Notes: generated from the letters alone by a model not told the origin. Numbered from the stretch's first letter, positions 51,301 to 63,456 are shown. The stretch: 64,000 bases of DNA from Chanos chanos (GCF_902362185.1 NC_044503.1:23699484-23763483), one strand, 5' to 3'. Numbers and translations: made by a program.

Positions 51301-53212
51301 CAAAAAGTGGACTGTACTAATTAAATTGGGGATCATTTGAGTAAAGGAAATCATCAATAACAATGTGTGCTCTACTCTTTACGTAGAACTGGCTCGCGGC
51401 CCACATACAAAAGTCTTTCGAACCGTGTTACACGCCTTTTGGGAAAAAGAGGAGACCTTGAGTGCCCAGCATCTCAAAGGATAAGCTTTAATAATTTAAG
51501 CACTCGACTTGTTTTGATTTCAAGGGTCATGTTTTACATAGTTGTTTTACATCGTTGTTAGGACTCCGACCTATTTCAAATGATGCAAGAGGCAGAGGGT
51601 ATAGGAGGTACATGGGAATCAGGTTCTCGTGAAAGGTTAAAAGGTGGGCTGCCTCCTCCACATGCGTGCCAAAGTGTCAGTGCCAAGTCCATGCGCATTC
51701 ATACATAGGACTGTAGCAAATTAACAGATGGGAGTGAAGTAGGAAATACTACATAAGAGACTTGTCCGAAGATACTTATATTTATTGTATACCCTATTCT
51801 GTGTACCTTTTGCCTGTTGTGTTTTGATTCAAAACGGCAGCGATGTATCAAAAAGAAAATTTCCATATAAAAGCCAACAGCATAATTTAGGATTATGTTT
51901 TGTGAAATACTGAACAATAGCTAGCTAAATTGAACTATCGGTTCATAAGTCTGACTAGCTCGTATGCTGGACATTTCTTAGGCCTATTCTAGTAACGAAA
52001 TTAGTTATTTTACGTAATCTACGTAGGTCTATCCGAAACAACGTTAATTATTATTGTTTTTATCTCCCCATTCAGTGGTTGTAGCAGTAGTGGTAGTACA
52101 CCAGTACAGTCTTGAGGCCCATTTTTCTATTCGCTTAAAATACACTGTACAATAATATTTCACAATAATGCCAATGAAAGTGTGTCTTAAGTACACATTT
52201 TTTGAAGGTAAATCATTTTTAGAAGTCCAGGGTCGTTTACTTTGCTTCATTGCCTGTGAGACATTAAAACACTTTTCACAGTTAATTCATATTATGTTTC
52301 AGTGTAATGGTACAATGAATTTACAATCAAAATGTGCTGATTCTGAAAACATACACACACACACACACGCACGTAGACACACGCACACACACCGTGAATA
52401 CATTTAACATGTAACAATTTAATAAAGCGTTAAAGCTTATGATCCTCCTGGAGTCTGATGTTTGTTTGACTGTTGTGATTCATGTGTTCAGTATGCATTC
52501 AAGTTCTCCAGTCACAGACTGCGAACTTTCACCTCTACTCACCAAGAAAGACCCTTTCTTTTTGCAGTAAACACTGACCATTTTACCTCCAGCCACTTTC
52601 CCTCCATACACCCTTGCCTCCTCGCAGCCCTTCGTGCAAGCTACGGATCGATAGGGCAGCATCTGCTCCGGGAAGACAGCGGTCCCACATCGCACTTGGA
52701 ATTTTTCAAACGCCAGAACTGCTCATCTCTGAAAATTAAACTGACAGTTACAGACAATTAGTATGCTGAACATCTACCGCCTCCTCCCCGCGTCTGCTTC
52801 AAATTCACACAAATACAGGGCGCTAGAAAAATGTTAGGAGGAAAAGTGGTAAAAGTGTCGTCTTATTGTGGGTTTTTTTTTTTTTTTTTTGCGTTTTAGA
52901 AAAAGATTAGTTGTTGATCACATTAAGCGCTTTTGAGTTTCGGCTGCAGACATACTCGATTCCACAGTTTGATAAAGCAGCTCTGTTAATTAAAACGGGC
53001 CACTTAATGCTCCAGGTTGTAAATGGCGAAACATAAAGCAATACTCATAATAAAATTTTGGCAAATAGTGTATTCGAAAGAGCTACACAGAAAATATTTT
53101 TTTGAATCCAATATGTAGCTGATAGGCCAAATGAACCAGTCACGATAAGATTATATCGATTCATATTACACTACAAACCAATAAATAATAATTGAAAGAT
53201 AAAACACGCAGG
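48386..53212. other. AT-rich intergenic DNA, no supported gene
   Basis: Nearly free of microsatellites, in contrast with the preceding 9 kb, except a CA/CACG repeat at about 52352-52392. Long AT-rich unique sequence of this sort beside a developmental regulator often contains conserved elements, but none can be proved here. Confidence 0.45.
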
Positions 53213-53398
53213 CATTATTATTATTATTGCTATTATTATTATTATTATTATTATTACTACTACTACTACTACTTCTATTATTATTATTATTATTATTATT
53301 ATCAACAACAACAGCAACACTAATAAAAATACTAATACAACGACAACACGACTACTACTACTAGTACTACTACTACTACTTCTACTACTACTACTAAT
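53213..53398 (+). repeat. Compound trinucleotide array (ATT, ACT, AAC, CTT units)
   Basis: About 185 bp made almost entirely of three-base units that change register and type several times: ATT, ACT, ATT again, AAC, then ACT again. Confidence 0.95.
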
Positions 53399-53610
53399 AG
53401 AAAATCTGCATTGAGAAAATTCTGTGCATCCAGTACTAGAGTTAAAGAAACGTCTCACTGTGATAGAGGACACATTAGCATCAGTTGCTGAAGAAGACGA
53501 AGAAGAAAGGAAGAAGAAGATCAGTTTTGTTTTGAATAATAAAAAGAACAGAGGTGAGGTGCGGTTCGGTCTACAGGCAGTGATTATACTGATGAGTTCA
53601 ATTTGCCCCT

Positions 53611-53703
53611 CGCCTGTTTAATCCGAACGTGTTTGGCAATGACTGTAGCACTGAGGGCATTTTGGTCTACGCCTGTTTAATCCGAAAGCGTTTGTCAATG
53701 CCA
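53611..53703 (+). repeat. Two ~33-bp direct repeats, period 59-60 bp
   Basis: CGCCTGTTTAATCCGAA at 53611 recurs at 53670; after it both copies continue GTGTTTGGCAATG / GCGTTTGTCAATG. Only two copies are present. Confidence 0.85.
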
Positions 53704-53949
53704 GAAACATACATACTTTACAGTATGTAGGTTAATACGAATTAGGTACATGCTATATTTGTGATGTAATCGAGTCAGTCATCTTAACCACGGCTAGGTT
53801 AAATGATAAGCTCAAACAAATTTCAAAAGGAATTTTAAATTCGAATTCAGACCTGAATCCAAATGGATCTTGTCTACACTTCGTTGGTTCAACTATAGGC
53901 ATTGCTTGGAGAGGTCTGGTGAAGCGAAGGGGTTAACTGAAGTTGGAAA

Positions 53950-54501
53950 TTCATTACACATCTGTCAGATTTTTAAGTCGGTGACGTACTGAGAGGGCCG
54001 AGTGTGAGTGTAGGAGGCAAGAGGAGGGGAAGAGTTGGGGCTAATCGATGGACAGACAGAGAGAAGAGGTGGTGGACCATCGCTCACACAGTGATAGACA
54101 GGAAGCAGGGCAAAAATACAGTAACCACAGCTAAATTTTACTCTAAGTGGAACAGTGAATGGATACGATTTGTGTGACTAACCGTTGATTGTCGGCACTT
54201 ATGTTTCGATATGTTACATCTCTGACTATTTCTCACCAATTGTGTGAACCCGAAAGGAGAAGTCGTGCGACGGGAGGCGGACCGTATCATTTTAGCACAG
54301 AGATAGAGAGAGACAAGGATGCCGATTAAAGGAAGAAGTCGCGCTTAATCGCATGGAATGATCAAAGCGGAGACATTTTAGGATAGCATCTTAATCGATT
54401 CTGTTTATTTTTAAAGGATTTCATTTTTGTTTTCGGAGTCACATCAGTTGCATTCTGTCGGAATCGCTCCCATTCGTAAACGGCGCTCGGAGTATCTCGA
54501 G
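53950..54501 (+). promoter_or_regulatory. Presumed promoter and first non-coding exon of the ONECUT gene
   Basis: A strong donor CTCGAG|GTAAGC follows 54501. Upstream is G-rich, promoter-like DNA (about 53980-54110) with a TGACGTA near 53981. Two cut-type cores lie here: AATCGAT (54043-54049) and AATCGATT (54393-54400). The transcription start is not visible; the donor pairs naturally with the acceptor at 54827. Confidence 0.45.
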
Positions 54502-54827
54502 GTAAGCCAGTTTAATGTGTAGCCTACAAACGTTTGATAATATGCCACTTTAGACGAAACTTCAAGAAACATTCGATCGTTTGATTTTTTGTGTGTTTTA
54601 TTTTTGCACAGTAAAATGTCAAATTCCCGAACGTCGCCAGATCATATCTGCATATTTGAAAGAGATCATTTAAGAATCTTTTAGTTAACTAAGTGTACGG
54701 CAGCGGACGCATCTGTAGCTGCCAAACAATTGTACCGACTAAAGAAATCAATACGTCATGAAGTTTCATGAGCATTGACTGAATTATCCATAAGCACACA
54801 AGTGAATATACTCTATGTCTTCCCCAG

Positions 54828-55137
54828 GCTTCTAATCCGAGTTTTTTACTACCAAGGACAGGACAAGCATCCATCGAGGACAGAGACACTGACGAAACGC
54901 AAATATAATAATATGTGAGGTGTGGAGACGTTACCATTCTGCGTTTTTTAAACTGTAAAATATCACTTAGTTATCACTTTAATCGACATTATTTTCCTTA
55001 GTTTGGCATCAATTTTTTTTATGTGTTTTCCAATAATCAAAGGCCTCAAAGAATAAAGACATTAGTTTTTTTGTTGTTCATTTAACATTGTGATATAGAA
55101 GTGAGACCAACTAGTGAATTATAAAGACTAAAAAGCA
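54828..55137 (+). other. 5' UTR part of the ONECUT coding exon
   Basis: A CCCCAG acceptor ends at 54827. The leader to the start codon contains a minimal start-stop (ATGTGA, 54913-54918) and a second short upstream frame starting at 55021 (11 codons). An in-frame TAA at 55129-55131 shows that the main frame does not extend upstream. Confidence 0.55.
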
Positions 55138-58100
55138 ATGGATGGAGATATGGGTGAGATGTCTATCCATAGCCATGTGGAACTTGCGCACACTCAGGAT
55201 GGAAGGGCCATGCTTGATTCACGGGATCTTTCGGCTGCCTTCCCAAGACCCTCTTTAGGGGGCCACTCTCTGACCCAGGAGCCTGAGCACAGGGGTCCTG
55301 GATACGACCACTCCATGCCTCCGATTGGCTACAGCAGAGATAATCCATCCAGCTGTGGCACAACTTATACTACACTGACTCCTCTCCAGCCCTTTGATGA
55401 CAAATTCCACCATCACCATCATCACCATCATCCCTGTCTGCCAGTCAGCAATGTCATTGGGAGCTTCACCCTTATGCGTGAAGACAGAGGTCTGAGTGGG
55501 AATTTCTACAGTTCTTATGGGAAAGATTTGGGAATGCCACACAGTCTGTCCCCTCCGTCTGTGGGCTCCAGCTTGGACACAGCCATGCATAACTATGGGA
55601 GCCTAGGAAACCAAAACGGACACGGTAGTCAGATGTTTGTGGGCGGGCATGAAGTCCATCATGGTGGCAGCGGTGGCATCAACATCTTCTGCCAAACACC
55701 AGAATTTGGGCGGGAGATGTCACCACCTTCTCTGGGAGGTGACCCGGGCATAAGCCACCAGGTGAGCAAAATGGACACTCACCAACAGGCAGCCAGTTAC
55801 CACTCCCACATCTATAGCCAGAGCTACCAACACCACCATCCCAGCCAACAGACCTCCAAGTTGGGTGAGCTCCATGCTTCTTCCCCTTCCTCTTCATCTA
55901 CATCCTCCACTGCCTCCTCTAGCCTGCTCAGAGATGGCATGCTCCATGGCTCCCAGAGCAGTGGAGGAGGAGGTGCAGGAGAGGAGATCAACACCAAGGA
56001 TGTGGCCCAGCGAATCATTACTGAACTGAAGAGATATAGCATTCCACAGGCCATCTTTGCCGAGAGGGTGCTATGCAGATCACAGGGTACCTTGTCTGAC
56101 CTTTTGAGAAACCCAAAGCCTTGGGGCAAGCTCAAATCAGGACGAGAAACCTTCAAGAGGATGTCTCGATGGCTTCAGGAGCCTGAATTTCAAAGGATGG
56201 CATCTCTACGACTGGAAGGTATTTCCATCAAAGCACATCCCTGCCCTGTGTACACTATACATGCAGTGTTAGCATAGCTTGTGGCTTATCTGAACATACA
56301 ATGAAAATACTCTTTCATTGTAAGGTAACATGAGTAGGAGTGTTAAATAGAACTGAGAAAAAATTATAGAGCTCCTTGCAAGAGTTACAGTGCACCTGAA
56401 GGTCATACACAGGACATAAGATTTTAAATTCATAGATGGTTTGTATTCTAGTCCACATTAGCTTCCTGTATGATCAAATGAAAATGACGTAATGAACATA
56501 CTCTGGATATTATTGTGATGTCAAAGGCTAAATTCACCTTGTTACCATGTGAGGTATTGAAAGGGACATCAGTTACATTTCAGTGACTTATAGTGAACTC
56601 AGAATACTTTCCAGTGTTGTAGCATTCTGACATGCTAAGGGTTGAGCATTCTGCTCATTTGCACGGTTCTCAGAGGCAACCAGAGATAAACAGTAGCATC
56701 AGATTGGATGAGGCTCCGATGAGGATAGGTTCGCAAAATGTCGGTTGACCAGTCACAGTGTGCTCTAAAGGTGTCCTGTTTTTAAGGCAAGCACTAAAAA
56801 AAAAAGTAACGTGTGTTCCTTGACAAACAATTTTCAGAAAATGGCCTTTTAAGGCTGTTCAGCAAAACAAGGTGTGAAGTCGTGAAGATTTCCTATTCTG
56901 TTTGGCTTTTGTAAAACACAACGTCAGGGTTAAACAGACGAAAAACCCGTAACCTGACAGCTACACCAGACTTGACACCTTTGTGTTCCCTTACATAACC
57001 TACTTTCCATGATGGGTTGGCTTTTCTCGCCAAGCCCTTTTGTTTAATTACCAGCCTCTATTGATTTCTTTGGGAAAAGAGAGACATAGGCAGCGAATGC
57101 ACACAGCTCAGTCAAATAGGGAACGCCAGGCTGAAATTAGAATGCGCGCCACCCCACGCTTCCTTTCCCAAGATAGCCGAAGTTCACGCTCACAGCCCGA
57201 TTCGAAGATGAATCATCTGCATGCATCAATCCGTTAAGCACAGTGCTTCACTCTAGGGCCAGGATTAGGTAACAGCACATATTTATGTTATGGGAGGGTC
57301 AAGACGATATTGAATAAACATTTGGGTGTTTGTTGTGTTTGCTTTGCGTTTTTGGTCTTGGCCAGAAGAAAAAATTCATTTTTCAATATGTTCATTCTCT
57401 CTCCTTCTTCTGTGTGATTGTGACATGGTTTAACCTTAGTGGGCTGAGAGAAAGAGAGAAATGTTTTTCAGTCTTAGAAGGTTATTGAGAAAGGAGAGTG
57501 TGTCAAACAGCAGGGTAAGGATCATTACGCTGGTCATGGGCAGACTTCAGAAGAATAGATGTGTCTTGAGTCTGATCGTTGAAGCCTAACACCTTTTATC
57601 TTAAATCCTAAATGAATAAAAGAGATGAAATGGGTTTAAATTTCGGTCATGCGCTCTCTGGCTTTCCTGGCCGGTGATATGAGCAGCATTATACTGTAGC
57701 CTGTCTGCCAACAAAGCACCAGATTCTCTCATTTCAGCTCTAATGCAACTGTCGCATGAATGCATATGTAAGTCACTCCTAGCAAAACCCTGTGTAAGCA
57801 AATTTTTTTTGTTTGTTTGTTTTTGAAAGCCAAGACTGAAAAAAAAACAAAACAAAAACTAGTCTAAACAGCTTTCCTCTGGCACTGAAGGGGTTATCCA
57901 GTTTCTGTTGGGTGAGGAGTCTGAGCTGCACAGATTTAATCAATAATTTCTATCAGCCCATGGCCCAAGAAATCAGTGGGGGTGGGCTGTGGCAAGGGGA
58001 CATAGGGAGGGGGTCGGCAGAGGGGGGCTGGGGGGGTTAGGGGAGATTCAGATGCTGGGGGGTAGGGAAAGGGCTTTCGATCACGTTTCAGCAACATGAG

Positions 58101-59632
58101 ACATGAAGCATACATCACGATTAGGAGTCGTTTTCACAATCATAAGAACTCTATGGGGGAATATTTATGTCTCTGGGAGCAGAACTGGACTATAGATTTA
58201 TGGCATGGTAATTTCCAGCCTTTTACAGATGATTACAACATAAGGAAACATTTAGTTAATGGCTTGCGTTTAGGACGATAGTGGTTTTGTCAGGGGGTGT
58301 TAGAAAGAAGAGCAGAGAGAGAGAGAGAGAGAGAAGAAAGAGAAAAGCTGTGAGACTTTGACATTTCTCTCATAAATCTGGGACCTGGCGACGTAAACCG
58401 CGGCTACATGCAGAACACTGTCGTCACCTTCATAACTACATGTGGCTAATTCAGAGACACATTACTGTAGCTACTGTTGTTGGTCCTTTGGTTCTAGGGC
58501 AATTCATATCAATCGTTGTGATTTGTAATTTGTAGAAGGGACATTTCAGTTTTTTGGAGTTTATTGTCTTTAAAAAGGCAATGGCAGAGAATTATACATG
58601 AAGGAAAACAAATTGTGATGATTGCAGAATATTTATAATATACTTTCAGTCATTAAAAACAAACAAACAAAAAATACAATCGTTCATTTTGTTTCTGAAG
58701 ATGACCTTTATATTCTGTTTAGCCAAACACTACATAGAATATCATTTTTACCACACAGCATAGAGAAAAGCAGAACACAATAGGTTGGGTACAGTAACTG
58801 AGTGTCAAAGAGAGAACAGTATCAAAGCACCCTTCAGATTTTTGAATGAGTATCTTGTTCCTGTCTGTTTTTTCTTGGTGAATACTAAACCTCAAAGAGC
58901 ACACTCAATCTGAATACGTATAGGTAACATATGTATACTCTTTCCTTGAGTTAATTATATATTAATGAAGTTCTACAGTAATAGATGATCAGCTTGTATT
59001 TCTGAAATTTTTGGTAATAGCCATTAACCTTTGAGATAAGCATTGTGAAGACGTTTAAAACCAATAGGTATCATTTCAGCTGTATTTATTCTTAAATGAA
59101 TAGAATATTGTGCACGTTTTGTTCTGCAGAACATTTACATTAACACAGGTTGCTTAAACTAGCTTAACCCATATCAGTCTATAAATACTCTATAAATATT
59201 AATCAGAGCTATCATTCAGCTAATATACTTCTCTCTCCCTCCCCCCCCCTCCCTCCCTCACCCTCTCTTTCTCTCCTTCTCTCTCTCTCTCCCCTCTCCC
59301 CCCCCCCTTCCTTCTGAGCAGCTTGCAAAAGGAAGGAACAGGAACAGAGCAAACTGGAGAGGAACCAGGGTCCCAAGCGTACCAGGCTGGTCTTCACCGA
59401 TCTGCAGCGACGGACTCTCATGGCCATCTTCAGGGAGAACCATCGGCCGGCCAAGGACCTGCAGGTCACCATCTCTCAGCAGCTCGGGCTGGAACTCTCC
59501 ACTGTCAGCAACTTCTTCATGAACGCTCGACGTCGGAACCTCAACAAGTGGAGCGATGAAACCAGGCCCTCCTCCACGGGTTCCTCGGGCTCCAGCGCCT
59601 CCTCATCTGCTGTGTCTTGCAGCACTGCATGA
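55138..59632 (+). CDS. onecutl: ONECUT-family cut-homeobox transcription factor
   Basis: Two coding exons, 55138-56218 and 59322-59632, split just after the CUT domain as in ONECUT1-3; 463 residues. Seen: TYTTLTPLQP (76-85), an eight-His run (91-98), GSFTLMREDRGL (108-119), a Ser/Thr/Pro-rich region, a Gly-rich linker, a CUT domain (282-360) and a homeodomain (about 378-437) with SNFFMNARRR, the family's Phe48/Met50 signature, then a Ser-rich tail. Family role: nuclear activators binding ATTGAT-type sites in liver, pancreas and neurons. The start has an in-frame stop three codons upstream. It is clearly diverged from ONECUT1, 2 and 3: the CUT-domain WKW is SRW here, with other changes (E309, G330, E360). 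I place it as a fourth vertebrate ONECUT; the symbol follows the zebrafish 'onecut-like' gene and is provisional. Confidence 0.96.
56219..59321 (+). other. Intron between CUT and homeodomain exons
   Basis: GT-AG intron of 3.1 kb. It includes a perfect match to the published HNF6/ONECUT consensus at 57935-57947 (TTTAATCAATAAT, minus-strand ATTATTGATTAAA) next to a G-rich stretch (57970-58070). It ends in a long C/T-rich tract before the acceptor. Confidence 0.9.
59225..59310 (+). repeat. C/T-rich tract before the homeodomain exon
   Basis: Interrupted CT and C runs immediately upstream of the exon 2 acceptor; works as, or has grown from, the polypyrimidine tract. Confidence 0.9.
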
Positions 59633-62600
59633 TGGGAGCATACAGCATGAAGATAAGATCTACAATGGTTCTTCAGCAGAGGCTAGCCCTGTATCTGCCC
59701 TCTGTGTTTGTAACCCTTTTATGATCAACTGAAGAGCATTTTAAACCAAAGTTTGTTGACCTTTTGTTTGTGGTCTGTAAATGATCCTCTCAAAAATTGC
59801 ATCAAATAAGATTAGATCACATTTGGTGTCCAGTGCTGAATAAGTACCTTTAAGGGAAAAGGGTGAACAAGGACACTCACTGGAGAATAGATAGTAGTGT
59901 TTTAAAGATTTTTTTTTAACTCTGCAAACAGAGCAGATATGGAAGAATAGCCCACATCTACTGATTCATTCATTATCAGTATCTGAGATTATCAGAGAAC
60001 AACAGAGGGACTCTGGAAAATTCTGGGATCAGTGAGTTCCTTTGTATCTTACCACACATAATGACATACACCAACAGTGGTCCTTGGTTCTCATGAGCAA
60101 ATATTGCTTATTATAGGAGAAACCAATCATTTTTTAAATATATGGATGTTATGGAATGAACAGAAGCTCCTTAGCTTTGAACTGTTTTATTTTTATCTCC
60201 ACAAATCTTCTGGGCAGAGAAATAATGATGGAAAATCGTGCTACTGTCTGAATGAATTTTTGATTATCTTCATTTCATAGTCCATGGTGATTTCATGGTG
60301 TCAACCTGTCAGTCCATCTAAGTCAGCACCCCTCCCTCCTGTCTCCAAGCCAAGGGTTCTGCTTTGAGTGAATCAAAGTCTCCAGGTAGACCAGAATCCT
60401 CTAGAGGTCCAAGTCTTGAGGGACTTAAGCAGGCAACTCTACAATCACAAAGAGGGGGAAACATGGGTCTTTCTGAAAGAACCCTCCAGATAATGGATGG
60501 ATTGATTGCTAATTCCCATGAGAACAACCAGGAGGGGGAAAAATGCTATAAAGAAAAATTCTGGCCTATTGTGTATATGCTCACAACTGTTCTTCTTGCA
60601 AACTGCCATTTTTTGGTTTGTTTGCGAAACAAGTGAACCAAAGCCCGTAGTCACATTTTCTCTGGAAGATATCTTGAAAATGAAGAAAATCTGTCGTTTT
60701 TTGGTACAAATTTCAAGCACACAACTCTCAATTCAAGAGGCACACATTTTGATGACATGTTGACTAGTTGTGAAACTTCAAAGGCCCTAGATTTACGAGC
60801 GGTCAAAGTAAGACATGGAGATCCTACTGAGATTTGAGCGTGATTTTTCTGAATTTGAATTTTGAAAATTTTGAATCAAAACCAATAGATGTATTTATAA
60901 TTGTGTTTCATGTATTTAATTCTCATTCTCTAGCTATTTATTTGTTTTATTTATTTTCTGAGCTGTATACAATGTGTATTTATTTCATGGTGGTATGTTT
61001 TTTTGTCTGTGTTGATGAACCATGTTCTGATGGGACTACCCGTCATGATACCAAAGATGAAGATTGTCCTCCCTGAATGTATTGTACCCTCCCCTGTCCT
61101 GTGGTTCTTCGTGTCCCCACTATTAACTTCAAGAGCTTTGGTTTCAAACTCAGGCTCGTATTCCATCCATTCATCGAAACTGCTGTATCCTTGAGCATAC
61201 ATCTCGTCCTTGCTCTCCTCTGTCCAACGTTATTGATTCGACACTCTGTATTATTATTATTATCATTAATTTTTTTTAAAACCTTTTCGGGGACTGTATA
61301 TGTATGGTCTCTGTGTCTAGCAATGCATGCGGTTGCAGGTGGGTGAATGGGGTGGGGGAATGGGGGGTGGGGAGGGTGATGGGGGTGGGGGGGTAAGTAT
61401 AGGGTGAAGGCAATGGGAAGTTGGGCCATTTTTTTTCGCGGTGCCCCGACACGTTGCTCCGTCTTTAACCTTCGGAGGCCATGTTGTGGCGCCCCCTTCA
61501 TAACGCTAACTTGAAAGAGAAAAGGCCATGAAAGAGGCCATCGACTTTTGCTGACTTCAAAGAGGTCTCTTTTTATCTGTCTCCTCTCTGAGTGCCTGGG
61601 TCTGTGCTCCGCTTCTGGACAGACCCATGGGCTTAAAACCATTCGCAGAGGGCGGGCAGATCAGAGGGATGACTGCATTACTAAAAACGGGAGGGGTGGG
61701 GGGGGGGGGTATTTGTTTGGGCACAGCGAATTAAAGTTTAATGAGCAACAATTGTAAGCGTGCTGTGAACAAGGCAATGGTGCACCACATAAGTGTGTGT
61801 TAATGTGTCGATGCTCTCCTCCATCCCCTGTCACAGTCTGTATTCACCATATCTTTGTGGTTAAGTTGTCGAAAGTGCAGGGGCCAATGAGAGAGAGAGA
61901 TATAAAGCCGTCACTCGCCAATAATTTGTATCCAAATTACAGTCCAGCTCAAGTTGAATCGTAGATGTTGTGTCATCTGTCTTCACATTGCAACTCTCAA
62001 AGACTTGTACAACCTTTCAGATGTTTCTTTTTTTCTTTTTTTTTTTTTTTTTTAACAGTACCACAGTCTTTAACGCCCCCTAGTGGTTAACTGTAACAAA
62101 GTGACAGAATTTTCCATCATCTACTAAACCACATTTGAAGGGTTTTGATGAGACAGGTGGAAGGAGTTAAGTGTCATATTGTAAAACACAAGGAATTTTT
62201 GAGTTGTAGTTTATTTTATGTGTAAGTAAACTGAATTGAGTTTTCCAGGTATTTGTGGTTTTATGAAAAATCGTTTGTAAAGAACACATCAATGGAATTG
62301 TTGCTATTGGACATAAATATCAAATGGTAAAATGAGCATTGCTATAGGAGAAATGATTTTTCTGACATTCACCTGCTACAAAATGCAACTTACGAGAAAA
62401 CAAAACTGTGACGACAGATACAGAGTTTCTTCTTCTCTCACGGAAATCCATCTTTCCATCCGAATGACTATTTTTCACCCTTGTTGTCTTCTTAACACGG
62501 ACAATTCATCTACCTCAATCTGCTCAGTTGTGTTAAATGTCGTGTAGCTTTTACGTAGTGTAACCAAAGACCCCATTCATTCAGGGAACGTGTCTGATAT

Positions 62601-63413
62601 TTCCATTGTTTTTTTGTTTTCTTTTTTTTGCTTTTCTTTTGTTTTTGTTTTTGTTTTTTTTTTAACAAAATGCGCTGGAATCAATCCTCAGCAAATTCAA
62701 ATGATTCACATTTACCTTCATTCAGAGATTTGGTTTAGTTTGCTGGACAAAAGGCTAATTATTTGTTCGTGGATATGAAACCTGTCCATACAGACCAAAT
62801 GGGAATGACAATCCGAGCGAGAGGGGGATCTTGCTGTATTCCAGATTGCCTCACCTTCAAAGGGAATCAGAATTATGACCAGTAACAGTAAAAAGAAAAC
62901 TCCTTTTTTTTTTTTTTGGTGCCACGAACTTCCTCAATGAGAGAAAAAAGTACAAGAAATGTTTGTTTTTGGTTACATGTTTTTGGGAAAAGACTAGGAT
63001 TCAGTGGGTGAATATACAGTGGGAACTGAGATGTGGGAGAAAAAAACTGAACCTAAAGGGAAATAAATCTGAAACCTGATGGCGAAAAAAGCGAATTTGT
63101 ACTTCAGAGTCAATGCTTGTGATTAAGATGACTTCAGAAAGACAAAAACTTTAAAGTGGGGGGTGGAGGGTGGGGGGCTGATATTACTGAAGTGGATATT
63201 AATGTTACATTGTGAGAATTTCTGCTATTCCCATTTCATTGTGCTTTTCCATTCTCACTCATCACTAATGAATGTGGCTAACCAACCAAAGGCTTTAATC
63301 GCAACAGTTTAAATGTCAATCATAGCAGGATATTGTGTACCAATTTTTAACGAAAAGAAATCCTTTGATACCTCATGTAAAACTGTTTGTTGTGATGTTG
63401 CACTGAAAATAAA
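59633..63413 (+). other. Probable long 3' UTR of the ONECUT gene
   Basis: There is no other gene between the ONECUT stop and the ctss 3' end. A clean AATAAA at 63408-63413 with T/G-rich DNA after it would give a 3' UTR of about 3.8 kb; very long 3' UTRs are normal for this family. Within it are an interrupted G-rich stretch (61340-61400), a poly-T run (about 62038-62054) and further T-rich runs (about 62620-62660). Shorter transcripts are possible. Confidence 0.5.
63408..63413 (+). terminator. onecutl: Likely ONECUT poly(A) signal (AATAAA)
   Basis: GAAAATAAAAAAATGG followed by CATTTGT. It lies only about 40 bp from the opposing ctss signal. Confidence 0.5.
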
Positions 63414-63450
63414 AAAATGGAGTCATTTGTAAAATGATTAGAGATGGCAA

Positions 63451-63456
63451 TTTATT
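63451..63456 (-). terminator. ctss: Likely ctss poly(A) signal (AATAAA)
   Basis: AATAAA on the minus strand about 200 bp past the ctss stop codon. Confidence 0.55.

Noticed and set aside
59323-59559. Alternative open frame over the ONECUT homeodomain exon
   Set aside because: It is a frame-shifted shadow; the true frame carries the homeodomain.
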